A stretch of DNA of 64,000 nt from Pseudomonas fluorescens (GTDB lineage Bacteria > Pseudomonadota > Gammaproteobacteria > Pseudomonadales > Pseudomonadaceae). The DNA lies in contig NZ_CP015637.1 in the NCBI RefSeq assembly GCF_001708445.1, positions 1,861,001-1,925,000 on the forward strand. The letters are read 5' to 3'. A model generated the notes under the pieces. That model saw only the letters and a program-made list of their open reading frames with translations. It had not been told where the DNA came from and made no database searches. Below are positions 1 through 9,149 of the stretch, piece by piece. Numbering within the stretch: position 1 is the stretch's first letter; each line of letters starts with the position of its first letter. Both the position numbers and the translations under genes were made by a program.

Positions 1-993
1 GAGCCGCTGGTGGTGAGCCAGCGCATTTTCGCAGGGGCCGCGCCGCAGCCCTTGGCCCTGGGGACCTGTGCGCGCATCTTCACGGGAGCGCCAGTGCCCG
101 AAGGCGCGGACTGCGTTGAGATGCAGGAAAACGCGGAGGTCCATGCCGATGAGCGCGTCAGCTTTACTCAGCCGCTGCACGTCGGCCAGAACATTCGCCC
201 CCAGGGCCAGGAAACCACGGTGGGCGAACGGGTACTGTCCGCTGGCACACGCCTGGGCCCGATCGAACTGGGCCTGGCGGCGTCGCTGGGCCACGACTGC
301 TTGAGCATCGTGCGCCGTGTGCGCGTCGGGGTGCTGTCCACCGGCGACGAATTGATCGAGCCGGGTTTGCCGTTGGGCCCAGGCCAGATCTACAACAGCA
401 ACCGCCGCGTGCTATGCAGCTGGCTCGAACGCCTGGGCTGCGATGTGATCGATGCCGGTATTCTTCCCGATGACCTGGAGCAGACGCGTACCCGCCTGGC
501 GGGCCTGGGCCATGTCGACCTGATTCTGTCGACCGGCGGAGTGTCGGTGGGCGAGGCGGACTTCCTTGGCATCGCCTTGCGTGAAGAGGGTGAACTGGCC
601 TTGTGGAAGCTGGCGATCAAGCCGGGCAAGCCGCTGACCTTTGGTCACTTCCGCGGCGTACCGGTGATCGGCCTGCCGGGCAACCCGGCATCGACCCTGG
701 TGACCTTTGCCCTGTTGGCACGGCCTTACCTGTTGCGCCGCCAAGGTGTGGCAGAAGTTGAGCCGCTGCGTTTCGAAGTGCCTGCGGGCTTCACCTGGCC
801 CAAGCCGGGCAACCGCCGCGAATACCTGCGCGGGCGCATCGAGCAGGGCCGGGCGATCATCTATCGCAACCAGAGCTCCGGCGTGCTGCGCAGCGCGGCG
901 TGGGCGCAAGGGTTGGTGGAGGTGTTGGAGGGTACGACGCTGGAGATGGGTGATCGCGTCAATTTCATCCCCCTGAGCGAAGTCCTGAATTGA
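1..993 (+). CDS. moeA: Molybdopterin molybdenumtransferase MoeA (5' truncated by window edge)
   Basis: Last step of molybdenum cofactor synthesis: MoeA inserts molybdate into adenylylated molybdopterin in the cytoplasm. The reading frame is open from base 1, so the N-terminal part lies outside the window; about 330 residues remain. Visible family features are IFTGAPVPEGAD near the start, the MoCF-binding stretch LSTGDEL ... YNSN around residues 115-130, the STGGVSVGEADF loop around residue 180, and KPGKPLTFG with GLPGNPAS around residues 207-228. A C-terminal MoeA domain IV follows. No downstream gene is in the same direction for 2.4 kb, so it probably ends its operon. Confidence 0.93.
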   Translation, partial: EPLVVSQRIFAGAAPQPLALGTCARIFTGAPVPEGADCVEMQENAEVHADERVSFTQPLHVGQNIRPQGQETTVGERVLSAGTRLGPIELGLAASLGHDCLSIVRRVRVGVLSTGDELIEPGLPLGPGQIYNSNRRVLCSWLERLGCDVIDAGILPDDLEQTRTRLAGLGHVDLILSTGGVSVGEADFLGIALREEGELALWKLAIKPGKPLTFGHFRGVPVIGLPGNPASTLVTFALLARPYLLRRQGVAEVEPLRFEVPAGFTWPKPGNRREYLRGRIEQGRAIIYRNQSSGVLRSAAWAQGLVEVLEGTTLEMGDRVNFIPLSEVLN

Positions 994-1045
994 CCTCAAG
1001 CTGAATGTCGACTTAGCGCTGTCGCGCAGTAACCATGGACCCCCT

Positions 1046-1268
1046 GTGGTGAACGGGCTTGCTGTGGTGAACGGGCTTGTTGTGGCGAGCGGGCTTGCCC
1101 CGCGTTGGGCTGCGCAGCAGCCCTAAAACCAGGCACCGCGGTGTGTCAGTTAAAAACACATCGCCTGCAATGGGGCTGCTTCGCAGCCCAACGCGGGGCA
1201 AGCCCGCTCGCCACAACAAACCCGCTCGTCACAACAAATCCGCTGGCCACAACAAGTCCGCTGGCCAC
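1046..1268. repeat. REP-type palindrome array with expanded 18-bp arms
   Basis: Three direct copies of an 18-bp unit (best form GTGGCGAGCGGGCTTGCC) occupy 1046-1099. Four copies of its inverse occupy 1197-1268. Between them lie inverted arms that include GCCCCGCGTTGGGCTGCG and its complement, so the whole element can fold back on itself. The same element family recurs at 10781-11046. It fills nearly all of the gap between moeA and the convergent FlhB-like gene. Confidence 0.85.
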
Positions 1269-1282
1269 AAAGATGCGTACAT

Positions 1283-1612
1283 TCAGTAATCGTCGCCACG
1301 CTCGGTCACATCCCGCTCCACGGGCCCGGCATCCGGGTCGTACCCCACCGGAAACTTGCCCTTCAACGTCCAGGCAAACGCAATGATCTCGGCGATCGTG
1401 CGGTACAACTCCTCCGGGATACTGTCCCCCAGTTCCATGCGCGCGAGCAGCTTTACCAGCTCGGCGTTTTCATAGATAGGCACTTCATTTTCCCGGGCCA
1501 ACTTGAGTATCGCTTCGGCCAGGGCGTCGTCGCCCTTGGCGGTCAGGGTCGGCGCTTGCTGGCCGTCGTATTTGAGCGCAATTGCCTGGCGCGGCGGGTT
1601 GGAGTTTTTCAT
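1283..1612 (-). CDS. FlhB-like cytoplasmic domain protein
   Basis: A 109-residue protein matching only the C-terminal cytoplasmic domain of FlhB/EscU-type export-switch proteins: ALKYDGQQAPTLTAKG near the N-terminus, then ENEVPIYENAELVKLL and a LGDSIPEELYRTIAEIIAF helix. The membrane domain is absent, and the NPTH autocleavage motif of true FlhB is not seen. Its start codon overlaps the stop of the FliK-like gene by 4 bases (ATGA), so the two are translationally coupled. It probably has a flagellar or type III export accessory role; that is inference from the family. Confidence 0.85.
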   Translation of the reverse strand: MKNSNPPRQAIALKYDGQQAPTLTAKGDDALAEAILKLARENEVPIYENAELVKLLARMELGDSIPEELYRTIAEIIAFAWTLKGKFPVGYDPDAGPVERDVTERGDDY

Positions 1613-3186
1613 GCGGTTTCATCCACCCAGCGTTGTTCCAATCCGGTTTTGGGCCCGCGGGGTGGCGTGCCCAGGTGGCAATCCAGATCGCCGACGTTGA
1701 GCCCCGATGACACCAGGCGCTCGCGAAGGCTGCCCAGGTGGCTCTCGATCAGGCTGGCGGTGAAGGCGCGCGAGGCCCACAACTGGCTGGACAGCTTGCC
1801 TTGGGTCAGTTGCGCCTGGACCTGCAACGGCCCCAGCGGCTCCATATCGAAGGCCAATTCGACGCGCCAAAGCATCTGCTTGGGGTCCTTCTTTTCTTTA
1901 CGTTCAGGCTGTTCCTTGTCCGGCGTCGGCTCTTCACGCTGGAACTTGACCTGCAACGGCACGATGTCTTGCAACGTGCGCATGGGGATTTCCAGTTGCC
2001 AGGTGGTTTGCAGCCGGCCATCGGCAGTGGTACCGGTTTGCTCCAGGCTCGACAGCTGGTGGCTCTGCAGGCGCGAGATCGCCCCGGCGGCCAGGCGCAG
2101 CAGGTTTTCCAAGTCGCCTTCACCCTCCAGCTTTGCCATGAGCCGTTCGGGCAGCGGGAAACTGGCGGGTATTTGTCGGGCGCTGACCTGGCCCAGGGTG
2201 TTCAGCGGGCTACGCACAAAGTTCGGTAAGACCTGAGCCAGGGTGTTGGCAGCGAGGATGGCACTCAAGTTGGTGTTGGCCGGCAGGGCCGGTACCAGGT
2301 CGGCGACCAGGCGCAGCAGCGCGCCCTTCATATCCAGCGGCGGTACCTGCGGGTTTTGCCCCGCGAGTAATTTGGCTTCGAGAAAGGCCCCGCTGTTCTG
2401 GATCACCTGCGCCAGCACCTTGGGGTTGCTGACCTGCGCCAGGTCGGGCAACGCGGCCAGCAAACGCTCGGCGGCCGCGCGCAGGTCGGCCGAGGTGCTG
2501 TCACTTTTCGGCAGGTTTTGCAGCGCGGTGAACACCACATCCAGCGAGCCCTGGCGACTTTGCTGGGTGGCGAGTTGCTGGGTGACCGCCAATTGATCCT
2601 TGAGCCCGCTCAACGGCACGAAGTTCAGGGTTTGCGCGTTCTGCACCACGGCGCTGAGCAAACTGCCCACGCGCAAGGGTTGCGGGCTTTCCACCGTCAG
2701 CGTCGCGCCAGCCAAGGCGTTATTGAGCACGGTCACCAGCGACCGATAGATCGCCGGCTGCGTGGTGCCCTGGGGCAGGGCCTGGGTGGTCAGCACCTTG
2801 GCCTGCAGCAGGGTGCCTTCCGGCAGCTTGGACGTATCGATACGGGTCAGTGCGGCGACATTGGCGCTCAAGGCTTGTTGCAGGCTGATGGCCAGGTTGC
2901 CGGCCGGGGTCTGGCTGACCGATACGTTAGTGCCCAGCGGCAAGGGCTGCGGGCTGCTGGCCTGCACCAGGGTCTGGCGGCCACCGTCCAGGGTCAATTT
3001 GAGCAACAGCTGAAACGCCTCGCCCCCTTGTTTCAGGGCGAGAACCTCGGCGTTCACGGTTTTACCCGGGTCGATCAGCCCGATTTGCGGCTCCAGCAGT
3101 TTGAGCAAGGCGCCTGGGGCAGGCGCGGGGCTTTGCCCGGCCACCGGGGCGGGAGGAAGCGTAGGAAGGTTGATCTCACCGGTCAT
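1609..3186 (-). CDS. Flagellar hook-length control protein FliK-like
   Basis: A 525-residue protein, rich in Ala, Leu, Gln and Pro over most of its length. The C-terminal region (LWRVELAFDMEPLGPLQVQ and ASLIESHLGSLRERL) resembles the FliK C-terminal domain (Flg_hook), which signals the export switch. I chose the ATG giving MTGEINLPTLPP; the frame stays open upstream, but that part has no family character and overlaps the ccm promoter region. It lies outside any flagellar cluster and pairs with the downstream FlhB-like gene, so it is probably an accessory paralogue of canonical fliK. Confidence 0.75.
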   Translation of the reverse strand: MTGEINLPTLPPAPVAGQSPAPAPGALLKLLEPQIGLIDPGKTVNAEVLALKQGGEAFQLLLKLTLDGGRQTLVQASSPQPLPLGTNVSVSQTPAGNLAISLQQALSANVAALTRIDTSKLPEGTLLQAKVLTTQALPQGTTQPAIYRSLVTVLNNALAGATLTVESPQPLRVGSLLSAVVQNAQTLNFVPLSGLKDQLAVTQQLATQQSRQGSLDVVFTALQNLPKSDSTSADLRAAAERLLAALPDLAQVSNPKVLAQVIQNSGAFLEAKLLAGQNPQVPPLDMKGALLRLVADLVPALPANTNLSAILAANTLAQVLPNFVRSPLNTLGQVSARQIPASFPLPERLMAKLEGEGDLENLLRLAAGAISRLQSHQLSSLEQTGTTADGRLQTTWQLEIPMRTLQDIVPLQVKFQREEPTPDKEQPERKEKKDPKQMLWRVELAFDMEPLGPLQVQAQLTQGKLSSQLWASRAFTASLIESHLGSLRERLVSSGLNVGDLDCHLGTPPRGPKTGLEQRWVDETA

Positions 3187-3237
3187 CGCGCGCGTCGTCT
3201 CTGGGAAATTGCCCTCTTTAGCGTAGGGCATCGCATG

Positions 3238-3243
3238 TATAAT
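3238..3243 (+). promoter_or_regulatory. Candidate -10 box for the ccm operon
   Basis: A perfect TATAAT lies about 140 bases before the ccmA start. The base pairs 16-18 bases further upstream do not resemble TTGACA, so the promoter is only half supported. The leader that would result contains a perfect 8-bp stem (GCCGTTAT/ATAACGGC at 3317-3324 and 3338-3345). Confidence 0.4.
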
Positions 3244-3385
3244 GCCGCCCGTCTGCAAAGAGAGCGGTAAAAACCTCACAACTATTTGATCCAGCTCTCT
3301 AAAATCGGTCGCCAAAGCCGTTATTGTGCTTCTTTCTATAACGGCCGCTGCACCGCCGACTTGAACCGTAAAGGCCCGCGATCTC

Positions 3386-4021
3386 TTGACCAGCCCTCTT
3401 CTTGAAGCCGTAGCGCTTGCCTGTGAACGCGACCTGCGCCTGCTGTTCGAACACCTCGAATTGCGTCTGGCGGGCGGTGACATGGTGCAGATCAGCGGCC
3501 CCAATGGCAGCGGCAAGACCAGCCTGTTACGCCTGCTGGCCGGGCTGATGCAGCCGACGGCCGGTGAAGTCCGGCTCAATGGCAAGCCGTTGAACGAACA
3601 GCGCACCGAGCTGGCCCGCAACCTGGTCTGGATCGGCCACGCCGCCGGTATCAAGGACGTGCTCAGCGCCGAAGAAAACCTCAGCTGGCTCAGCGCCCTG
3701 CATCACCCTGCCTCCCGCGATGCCATCTGGCAGGCCCTGGCCGCAGTCGGCCTCAAGGGCTTTGAAGACGTTCCCTGTCACACCCTGTCCGCTGGCCAAC
3801 AGCGTCGCGTGGCCCTGGCGCGCCTGTACCTGCCGGGCCCGCCGTTGTGGATTCTCGACGAACCGTTCACCGCCCTCGATAAACAAGGCGTCGCCCAGCT
3901 CGAAGAGCACCTGGCCCGTCACTGCGAGCAGGGTGGCATGGTGGTGCTGACCACCCACCACACGCTGGTGCGTATGCCCGCCGGCTACCGTGACCTTGAC
4001 CTGGGCCGGTGGTCGCTATGA
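3386..4021 (+). CDS. ccmA: Cytochrome c biogenesis ATP-binding export protein CcmA
   Basis: ATPase of the CcmABCD complex, which releases haem-loaded CcmE in cytochrome c maturation. It has 211 residues. Walker A is GPNGSGKTS at residues 38-46, the ABC signature LSAGQQRR is near residue 135 and Walker B LWILDEP is near 153. The start is TTG, giving [15 protein letters not shown]; no ATG fits in frame. The stop overlaps the ccmB start by 4 bases. It is the first gene of a tightly packed nine-gene ccm operon. Confidence 0.95.
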   Translation: MTSPLLEAVALACERDLRLLFEHLELRLAGGDMVQISGPNGSGKTSLLRLLAGLMQPTAGEVRLNGKPLNEQRTELARNLVWIGHAAGIKDVLSAEENLSWLSALHHPASRDAIWQALAAVGLKGFEDVPCHTLSAGQQRRVALARLYLPGPPLWILDEPFTALDKQGVAQLEEHLARHCEQGGMVVLTTHHTLVRMPAGYRDLDLGRWSL

Positions 4022-4686
4022 GTGTGTTCGCCCTGCTGGTCGCACGCGAAGCGCGGTTGTTGTGCCGCCGCCCGGCGGAACTGGCCAACCCGCTGGTGTT
4101 CTTCGCGATTGTGATCGCATTGTTCCCGTTGGCCGTCGGCCCCGAGACTAAACTGTTGCAAACCTTGTCGCCGGGGCTGGTGTGGGTGGCGGCGCTTTTA
4201 TCCGTCCTGCTCTCGCTGGATGGGCTGTTTCGCAGTGATTTCGAAGACGGTTCCCTCGAACAGTGGGTCCTTTCGTCGCACCCCCTGCCACTTCTGGTAC
4301 TGGCCAAGGTACTGGCACACTGGGCTTTTTCCGGCCTGGCGCTGGTGCTGCTCTCGCCGTTGCTGGCGATGATGCTAGGGTTGCCCACTGAGTGCCTGCC
4401 GGTGTTGCTGCTTTCCTTGTTGCTCGGCACGCCGACCCTCAGCCTGTTGGGGGCGGTAGGCGCGGCGCTGACGGTAGGTTTGAAGCGCGGAGGCCTGTTG
4501 CTGGCGCTGTTGATTCTGCCGTTGTATATCCCGGTGTTGATCCTGGGCAGCGGCGCTTTGCAAGCCGCGCTCATGGGCATGCCGGCGACCGGTTACCTGC
4601 TGTGGCTGGGTAGCCTGACCGCCCTGGCGGTAACCCTGACACCCTTTGCTATAGCGGCCGGCCTGAAGATCAGCGTCGGCGAATAA
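4018..4686 (+). CDS. ccmB: Haem exporter membrane protein CcmB
   Basis: Integral membrane partner of CcmA, 222 residues with about six hydrophobic segments. I chose the ATG that overlaps the ccmA stop ([15 protein letters not shown]) over an in-frame GTG 9 bases upstream. The family pattern is clear: the acidic [13 protein letters not shown] stretch near residue 72, followed by long Leu-rich membrane helices and the [15 protein letters not shown] segment. An 87-base gap separates it from ccmC. Confidence 0.93.
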   Translation: MSVFALLVAREARLLCRRPAELANPLVFFAIVIALFPLAVGPETKLLQTLSPGLVWVAALLSVLLSLDGLFRSDFEDGSLEQWVLSSHPLPLLVLAKVLAHWAFSGLALVLLSPLLAMMLGLPTECLPVLLLSLLLGTPTLSLLGAVGAALTVGLKRGGLLLALLILPLYIPVLILGSGALQAALMGMPATGYLLWLGSLTALAVTLTPFAIAAGLKISVGE

Positions 4687-4773
4687 TGAGGTCTGGCCAA
4701 GCGTTCTAAACCTTAGCCAGTAAAGACCCTGAGCTTCCCGTGACGACGGGCAGCAACCGTGATGGAAACAGCA

Positions 4774-5529
4774 ATGAACTGGACCTGGTTTCACAAGCTC
4801 GGCTCGCCTAAGTGGTTTTACGGCATCAGCGGCAAGCTGCTGCCGTGGTTGAGCGTCGCCGCCATTTTGCTGATCGGCATCGGCCTGGTCTGGGGCCTGG
4901 CCTTCGCGCCGCCGGACTACCAGCAAGGCAACAGCTTTCGCATCATCTATATCCATGTGCCCACCGCGATGCTGGCCCAGTCCTGCTACGTGATGCTGGC
5001 GGTGTGCGGCATCGTCGGCCTGGTGTGGAAGATGAAGCTGGCGGACGTCGCCCTGCAATGCGCCGCGCCCATCGGCGCGTGGATGACCGCCGTGGCGCTG
5101 GTCACGGGCGCGATCTGGGGCAAACCCACCTGGGGGTCGTGGTGGGTGTGGGATGCACGACTAACGTCCATGTTGATCCTGCTGTTCCTGTACTTCGGTC
5201 TGATTGCCCTGGGCAACGCGATCAGCAATCGTGACAGCGCCGCCAAGGCCTGCGCGGTGCTGGCGATTGTCGGCGTGATCAATATCCCGATCATCAAATA
5301 CTCGGTGGAGTGGTGGAACACCCTGCACCAGGGCGCCACCTTCACCCTCACCGAAAAACCGGCCATGCCCGTGGAAATGTGGGCACCGCTGCTGCTGATG
5401 GTGCTGGGGTTCTACTGCTTCTTCGGCGCCGTGCTGCTGATGCGCATGCGCCTCGAAGTGCTCAAGCGTGAAGCCCGCACCACGTGGGTCAAGGCCGAAG
5501 TGCAAGCCAGCCTGGGAGCGCGTGGATGA
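4774..5529 (+). CDS. ccmC: Haem exporter protein CcmC
   Basis: Six-helix membrane protein of the haem-handling family that presents haem to CcmE on the periplasmic side; 251 residues. The tryptophan-rich WWD motif ([13 protein letters not shown]) is at about residues 115-127, flanked by conserved histidines (HVPTA; NTLHQG). Earlier in-frame GTG (4759) and ATG (4762) codons exist; [14 protein letters not shown] at 4774 is preferred because it is the usual family start and has a GGA-type ribosome site. Its stop overlaps ccmD by 4 bases. Confidence 0.95.
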   Translation: MNWTWFHKLGSPKWFYGISGKLLPWLSVAAILLIGIGLVWGLAFAPPDYQQGNSFRIIYIHVPTAMLAQSCYVMLAVCGIVGLVWKMKLADVALQCAAPIGAWMTAVALVTGAIWGKPTWGSWWVWDARLTSMLILLFLYFGLIALGNAISNRDSAAKACAVLAIVGVINIPIIKYSVEWWNTLHQGATFTLTEKPAMPVEMWAPLLLMVLGFYCFFGAVLLMRMRLEVLKREARTTWVKAEVQASLGARG

Positions 5530-5702
5530 GTTTTGCTTCTTTCAGTGATTTTCTCGCCATGGGCCACCATGGCCTGTATGTCTGGACGGCCTATGGCATC
5601 TGCCTGGCGGTGCTGGCCCTCAACGTCGCCGCGCCGATCCTGGCTCGCAAGCGTTACCTGCAACAAGAGGCGCGTCGTCTGCGCCGGGAGACCGAAAAGT
5701 GA
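5526..5702 (+). CDS. ccmD: Haem exporter small subunit CcmD
   Basis: A 58-residue single-helix membrane protein needed to release holo-CcmE from the CcmABC complex. The family features are [15 protein letters not shown], a hydrophobic helix ([15 protein letters not shown]) and a basic C-terminal tail (RRLRRETEK). The ATG overlaps the ccmC stop (ATGA), and its own stop overlaps the GTG of ccmE (GTGA). Confidence 0.93.
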   Translation: MSFASFSDFLAMGHHGLYVWTAYGICLAVLALNVAAPILARKRYLQQEARRLRRETEK

Positions 5703-6154
5703 ATCCGCTGCGTAGAAAGCGTCTGTTGATCATCCTTGCCATCCTGGCGGGCGTCGGCATTGCCGTCGGCCTGGCCTTGAGTGCCCTGCAACAGAACATC
5801 AACCTGTTCTACACCCCGACCCAGATCGCCAATGGCGAAGCCCCGCAGGACACGCGCATCCGCGCCGGCGGCATGGTGGAGAAGGGCTCGCTCAAACGCT
5901 CCGGTGATTCCCTTGACGTCACCTTCGTGGTCACCGACTTCAACAAGGCCGTGACCATCACCTATCGCGGCATCCTCCCGGACCTGTTCCGCGAAGGCCA
6001 GGGCATTGTCGCCCTGGGCAAGCTCAACGCCGACGGCGTGGTGGTGGCCGATGAAGTGCTGGCCAAGCACGACGAGAAGTACATGCCGCCCGAGGTCACC
6101 AAGGCGTTGAAAGACAGCGGCCAACCCGCTCCAGCACCCGTCAAGGAGGGCTAA
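5699..6154 (+). CDS. ccmE: Cytochrome c-type biogenesis haem chaperone CcmE
   Basis: Periplasmic, membrane-anchored haem chaperone; 151 residues. An N-terminal signal anchor ([20 protein letters not shown]) is followed by the OB-fold domain. Haem attaches covalently to the histidine of the KHDEKY motif (H124, with Y128 as axial partner). GTG start overlapping the ccmD stop. Confidence 0.96.
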   Translation: MNPLRRKRLLIILAILAGVGIAVGLALSALQQNINLFYTPTQIANGEAPQDTRIRAGGMVEKGSLKRSGDSLDVTFVVTDFNKAVTITYRGILPDLFREGQGIVALGKLNADGVVVADEVLAKHDEKYMPPEVTKALKDSGQPAPAPVKEG

Positions 6155-6157
6155 GTG

Positions 6158-8146
6158 ATGACGTCCGCACTGTTTATTCCAGAGTTGGGCCAGTTGGCGA
6201 TGATTCTCGCCCTGTGCTTTGCCATCGTGCAGGCCGTGGTGCCGTTGCTCGGCGCCTGGCGCGGCGATCGCCTGTGGATGAGCCTGGCGCAGCCGGCCGC
6301 CTGGGGCCAATGTGCATTCCTGGTCTTCGCGTTCGGCTGCCTGACCTACGCCTTTATGACCGACGACTTTTCTGTCGCCTACGTGGCCAATAACTCCAAC
6401 AGCGCCTTGCCCTGGTACTACAAATTCAGCGCCGTGTGGGGCGCCCACGAAGGGTCGTTGCTGCTGTGGGCCTTGATTCTCGGCGGCTGGACGTTCGCCG
6501 TGTCGATCTTCTCGTGGCAATTGCCACAAGTGATGCTGGCGCGGGTGCTGGCGGTGATGGGCATGATCAGCATCGGCTTCCTGCTGTTCCTGATCATGAC
6601 CTCCAACCCGTTTACCCGCATCCTGCCGCAGATCCCGGCGGACGGGCATGACCTCAACCCGTTGTTGCAGGACATCGGCCTGATCGTGCATCCACCGATG
6701 CTCTACATGGGGTACGTGGGTTTCTCGGTGGCCTTTGCCTTCGCCATTGCCGCCTTGCTCGGCGGGCGCCTGGATGCGGCCTGGGCGCGCTGGTCGCGGC
6801 CCTGGACCATCGTGGCCTGGGCCTTCCTCGGCATTGGCATCACCCTCGGCTCCTGGTGGGCCTACTACGAGCTCGGCTGGGGCGGCTGGTGGTTCTGGGA
6901 CCCGGTGGAAAACGCCTCGTTCATGCCGTGGCTGGTGGGCACCGCGCTGATTCACTCCCTGGCCGTCACTGAAAAACGCGGCGTGTTCAAGAGCTGGACC
7001 GTGTTGCTGGCCATCGCGGCATTTTCCCTCAGCCTGCTCGGCACCTTCCTTGTGCGTTCGGGCGTACTGACTTCGGTGCATGCGTTCGCGTCTGATCCTG
7101 CGCGCGGCGTGTTTATCCTGATCTTCCTGCTGTGTGTGGTGGGGGGCTCACTGACCCTGTTCGCCCTGCGCGCGCCCGTGGTCAAGAGCCAGGTGGGCTT
7201 TAACCTGTGGTCGCGGGAAACCCTGTTGCTGGGCAATAACCTGGTGCTGGTGGTGGCCGCCTCGATGATCCTGCTCGGCACCCTGTACCCGCTGGTGCTG
7301 GATGCGCTGAGCGGCGCCAAGCTGTCCGTCGGCCCGCCGTACTTCAACGCGTTGTTTATCCCGTTGATGGGCCTGTTGATGGTGGTGATGGCGGTCGGCG
7401 TGCTGGTGCGCTGGAAAGACACCCCGGTCAAATGGCTGGCGGGCATGCTGATGCCAGTGCTGCTGGGCAGCGTCGCCTTGGCGGTGATCGCCGGAATCGC
7501 CTATGGCGATTTCAACTGGGCGGTACTGGCCACCTTCCTGCTCGCCGCCTGGGTGTTGCTGGCCGGTGTGCGCGATATTGTCGACAAGACCCGGCACAAG
7601 GGCCTGATCAATGGCCTGCCGACCCTGACCCGCAGCTACTGGGGCATGCAGATCGCCCACATCGGCATCGCCGTGTGCGCCCTGGGCGTCGTGCTCTCCA
7701 GCCAGAACAGCGCCGAGCGCGACCTGCGCCTGGCACCGGGCGAGTCCATGGACCTGGCCGGTTATCACTTCATCTTCGAAGGCGCCAAGCACTTCGAAGG
7801 GCCGAACTTCACCTCCGACAAAGGCACCATCCGCGTCGTGCGCAACGGTAAGGAAGTGGCCGTGCTGCACCCGGAAAAACGCTTGTATACCGTGCAGAGC
7901 TCGATGATGACCGAAGCCGGGATCGACGCCGGTTTCACCCGTGACCTCTACGTCGCCCTGGGTGAGCCACTGGGTGATGGCGCCTGGGCGGTGCGCGTGC
8001 ATGTCAAACCGTTCGTGCGCTGGATCTGGTTCGGTGGGTTGATCACGGCGGTCGGTGGTTTGCTCGCGGCGCTGGACCGGCGCTATCGGGTCAAGGTCAA
8101 GAGCCGGGTGCGTGAAGCCCTCGGTCTGCAAGGAGCGGCGGTATGA
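6158..8146 (+). CDS. ccmF: Cytochrome c haem lyase subunit CcmF
   Basis: Large membrane subunit of the CcmFH haem ligation complex, 662 residues and about 15 helices. The WWD motif (GWGGWWFWDPVENASF) is at about residues 240-255, and conserved histidines occur in IVHPPMLY and other loops. A GTG three bases upstream is also possible; ATG 6158 gives MTSALFIPELGQLA, the usual family start. The stop overlaps the next gene by 4 bases. Confidence 0.96.
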   Translation: MTSALFIPELGQLAMILALCFAIVQAVVPLLGAWRGDRLWMSLAQPAAWGQCAFLVFAFGCLTYAFMTDDFSVAYVANNSNSALPWYYKFSAVWGAHEGSLLLWALILGGWTFAVSIFSWQLPQVMLARVLAVMGMISIGFLLFLIMTSNPFTRILPQIPADGHDLNPLLQDIGLIVHPPMLYMGYVGFSVAFAFAIAALLGGRLDAAWARWSRPWTIVAWAFLGIGITLGSWWAYYELGWGGWWFWDPVENASFMPWLVGTALIHSLAVTEKRGVFKSWTVLLAIAAFSLSLLGTFLVRSGVLTSVHAFASDPARGVFILIFLLCVVGGSLTLFALRAPVVKSQVGFNLWSRETLLLGNNLVLVVAASMILLGTLYPLVLDALSGAKLSVGPPYFNALFIPLMGLLMVVMAVGVLVRWKDTPVKWLAGMLMPVLLGSVALAVIAGIAYGDFNWAVLATFLLAAWVLLAGVRDIVDKTRHKGLINGLPTLTRSYWGMQIAHIGIAVCALGVVLSSQNSAERDLRLAPGESMDLAGYHFIFEGAKHFEGPNFTSDKGTIRVVRNGKEVAVLHPEKRLYTVQSSMMTEAGIDAGFTRDLYVALGEPLGDGAWAVRVHVKPFVRWIWFGGLITAVGGLLAALDRRYRVKVKSRVREALGLQGAAV

Positions 8147-8679
8147 AACGTTGGTTGATGGTCGTGCCGCTGGCGGTGTTCCTGCTGATGGCGGTGTTCC
8201 TGTATCGCGGGTTGTACCTGAACCCGGCCGAGTTGCCCTCGGCCATGATCGGCAAGCCGTTCCCTACCTTCAACCTGCCGACGGTACAGGGCGATAAAAC
8301 CCTGACCCAGGCCGACCTGCTGGGCAAACCGGCGCTGGTCAACGTGTGGGGCACCTGGTGCATCTCCTGCCGCGTCGAACACCCGGTGCTGAACAAGCTC
8401 GCCGAGAAGGGGGTGGTGATCTACGGCATCAACTACAAGGACGACAACGCGGCGGCCTTGAAATGGCTGGCCGAGTTCCACAACCCATACCAGTTGGATA
8501 TCCGCGATGAAGACGGCAACCTCGGTTTGAACCTCGGCGTCTACGGTGCCCCGGAAACCTTCTTTATCGACGCCAAGGGTGTGATTCGCGACAAATACGT
8601 CGGCGTGATCGACGAGGTGGTGTGGCGTGAGCAACTGGCCGCCAAGTACCAGGCACTGGTCGACGAGGCCAAGCCATGA
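8143..8679 (+). CDS. dsbE: Thiol:disulfide interchange protein DsbE/CcmG
   Basis: Membrane-anchored periplasmic thioredoxin that keeps apocytochrome c (through CcmH) reduced; 178 residues. A signal anchor at residues 4-22 precedes a thioredoxin fold with active site W-C-I-S-C (C73, C76). The spacer is Ile-Ser where many CcmG proteins have Pro-Thr or Pro-Ser. The cis-proline loop is GAPETF. It overlaps ccmF by 4 bases and ccmH by 4 bases. Confidence 0.95.
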   Translation: MKRWLMVVPLAVFLLMAVFLYRGLYLNPAELPSAMIGKPFPTFNLPTVQGDKTLTQADLLGKPALVNVWGTWCISCRVEHPVLNKLAEKGVVIYGINYKDDNAAALKWLAEFHNPYQLDIRDEDGNLGLNLGVYGAPETFFIDAKGVIRDKYVGVIDEVVWREQLAAKYQALVDEAKP

Positions 8680-9149
8680 AGCGTCTGTTAGCCGCTGCCG
8701 TACTGGCGCTGGGCTTGGCCGGTGTGGCCCATGCCGCCATCGACACGTACGAATTTGCCAAGGACGCTGACCGCGAACGTTTCCGCGAATTGACCAAGGA
8801 ACTGCGCTGCCCCAAGTGCCAGAACCAGGACATTGCCGATTCCAACGCGCCGATCGCCGCCGACCTGCGCAAAGAGATCTTCCGCATGCTGGGGGAGGGC
8901 AAGGACAACCAGCAGATCATCGACTTCATGGTCGACCGCTACGGTGATTTCGTGCGCTACAAACCGGCCCTCACCGGCAAGACCGCGCTGCTCTGGTTCG
9001 GCCCCGCCGGGCTGCTGCTGACCGGGGTGGTCGTCATGGCCGTGATTGTCCGCCGTCGCCGCGCCGCGCCTACCGATGGCTCCGACGCGCTATCCCCCGA
9101 AGAGCGTAAACGCCTCGACCAATTGCTGGACACCAAGACTGATGATTGA
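8676..9149 (+). CDS. ccmH: Cytochrome c-type biogenesis protein CcmH
   Basis: Periplasmic thiol reductase subunit of the haem ligation complex, 157 residues. It has a signal peptide ending near AHA (residue 20), the LRCPKCQNQ motif with C45 and C48, and one C-terminal membrane helix ([21 protein letters not shown]) with a charged tail. This is the short CcmH/CycL type; the TPR part is a separate gene (ccmI) immediately downstream, overlapping by 8 bases. Confidence 0.95.
   Translation: MKRLLAAAVLALGLAGVAHAAIDTYEFAKDADRERFRELTKELRCPKCQNQDIADSNAPIAADLRKEIFRMLGEGKDNQQIIDFMVDRYGDFVRYKPALTGKTALLWFGPAGLLLTGVVVMAVIVRRRRAAPTDGSDALSPEERKRLDQLLDTKTDD

Noticed and set aside
1046..1268. Short repeated units that could suggest a CRISPR array.
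   Set aside because: The 18-bp units are directly adjacent with no unique spacers, and the two sides are inverted relative to each other; this is REP-type structure.
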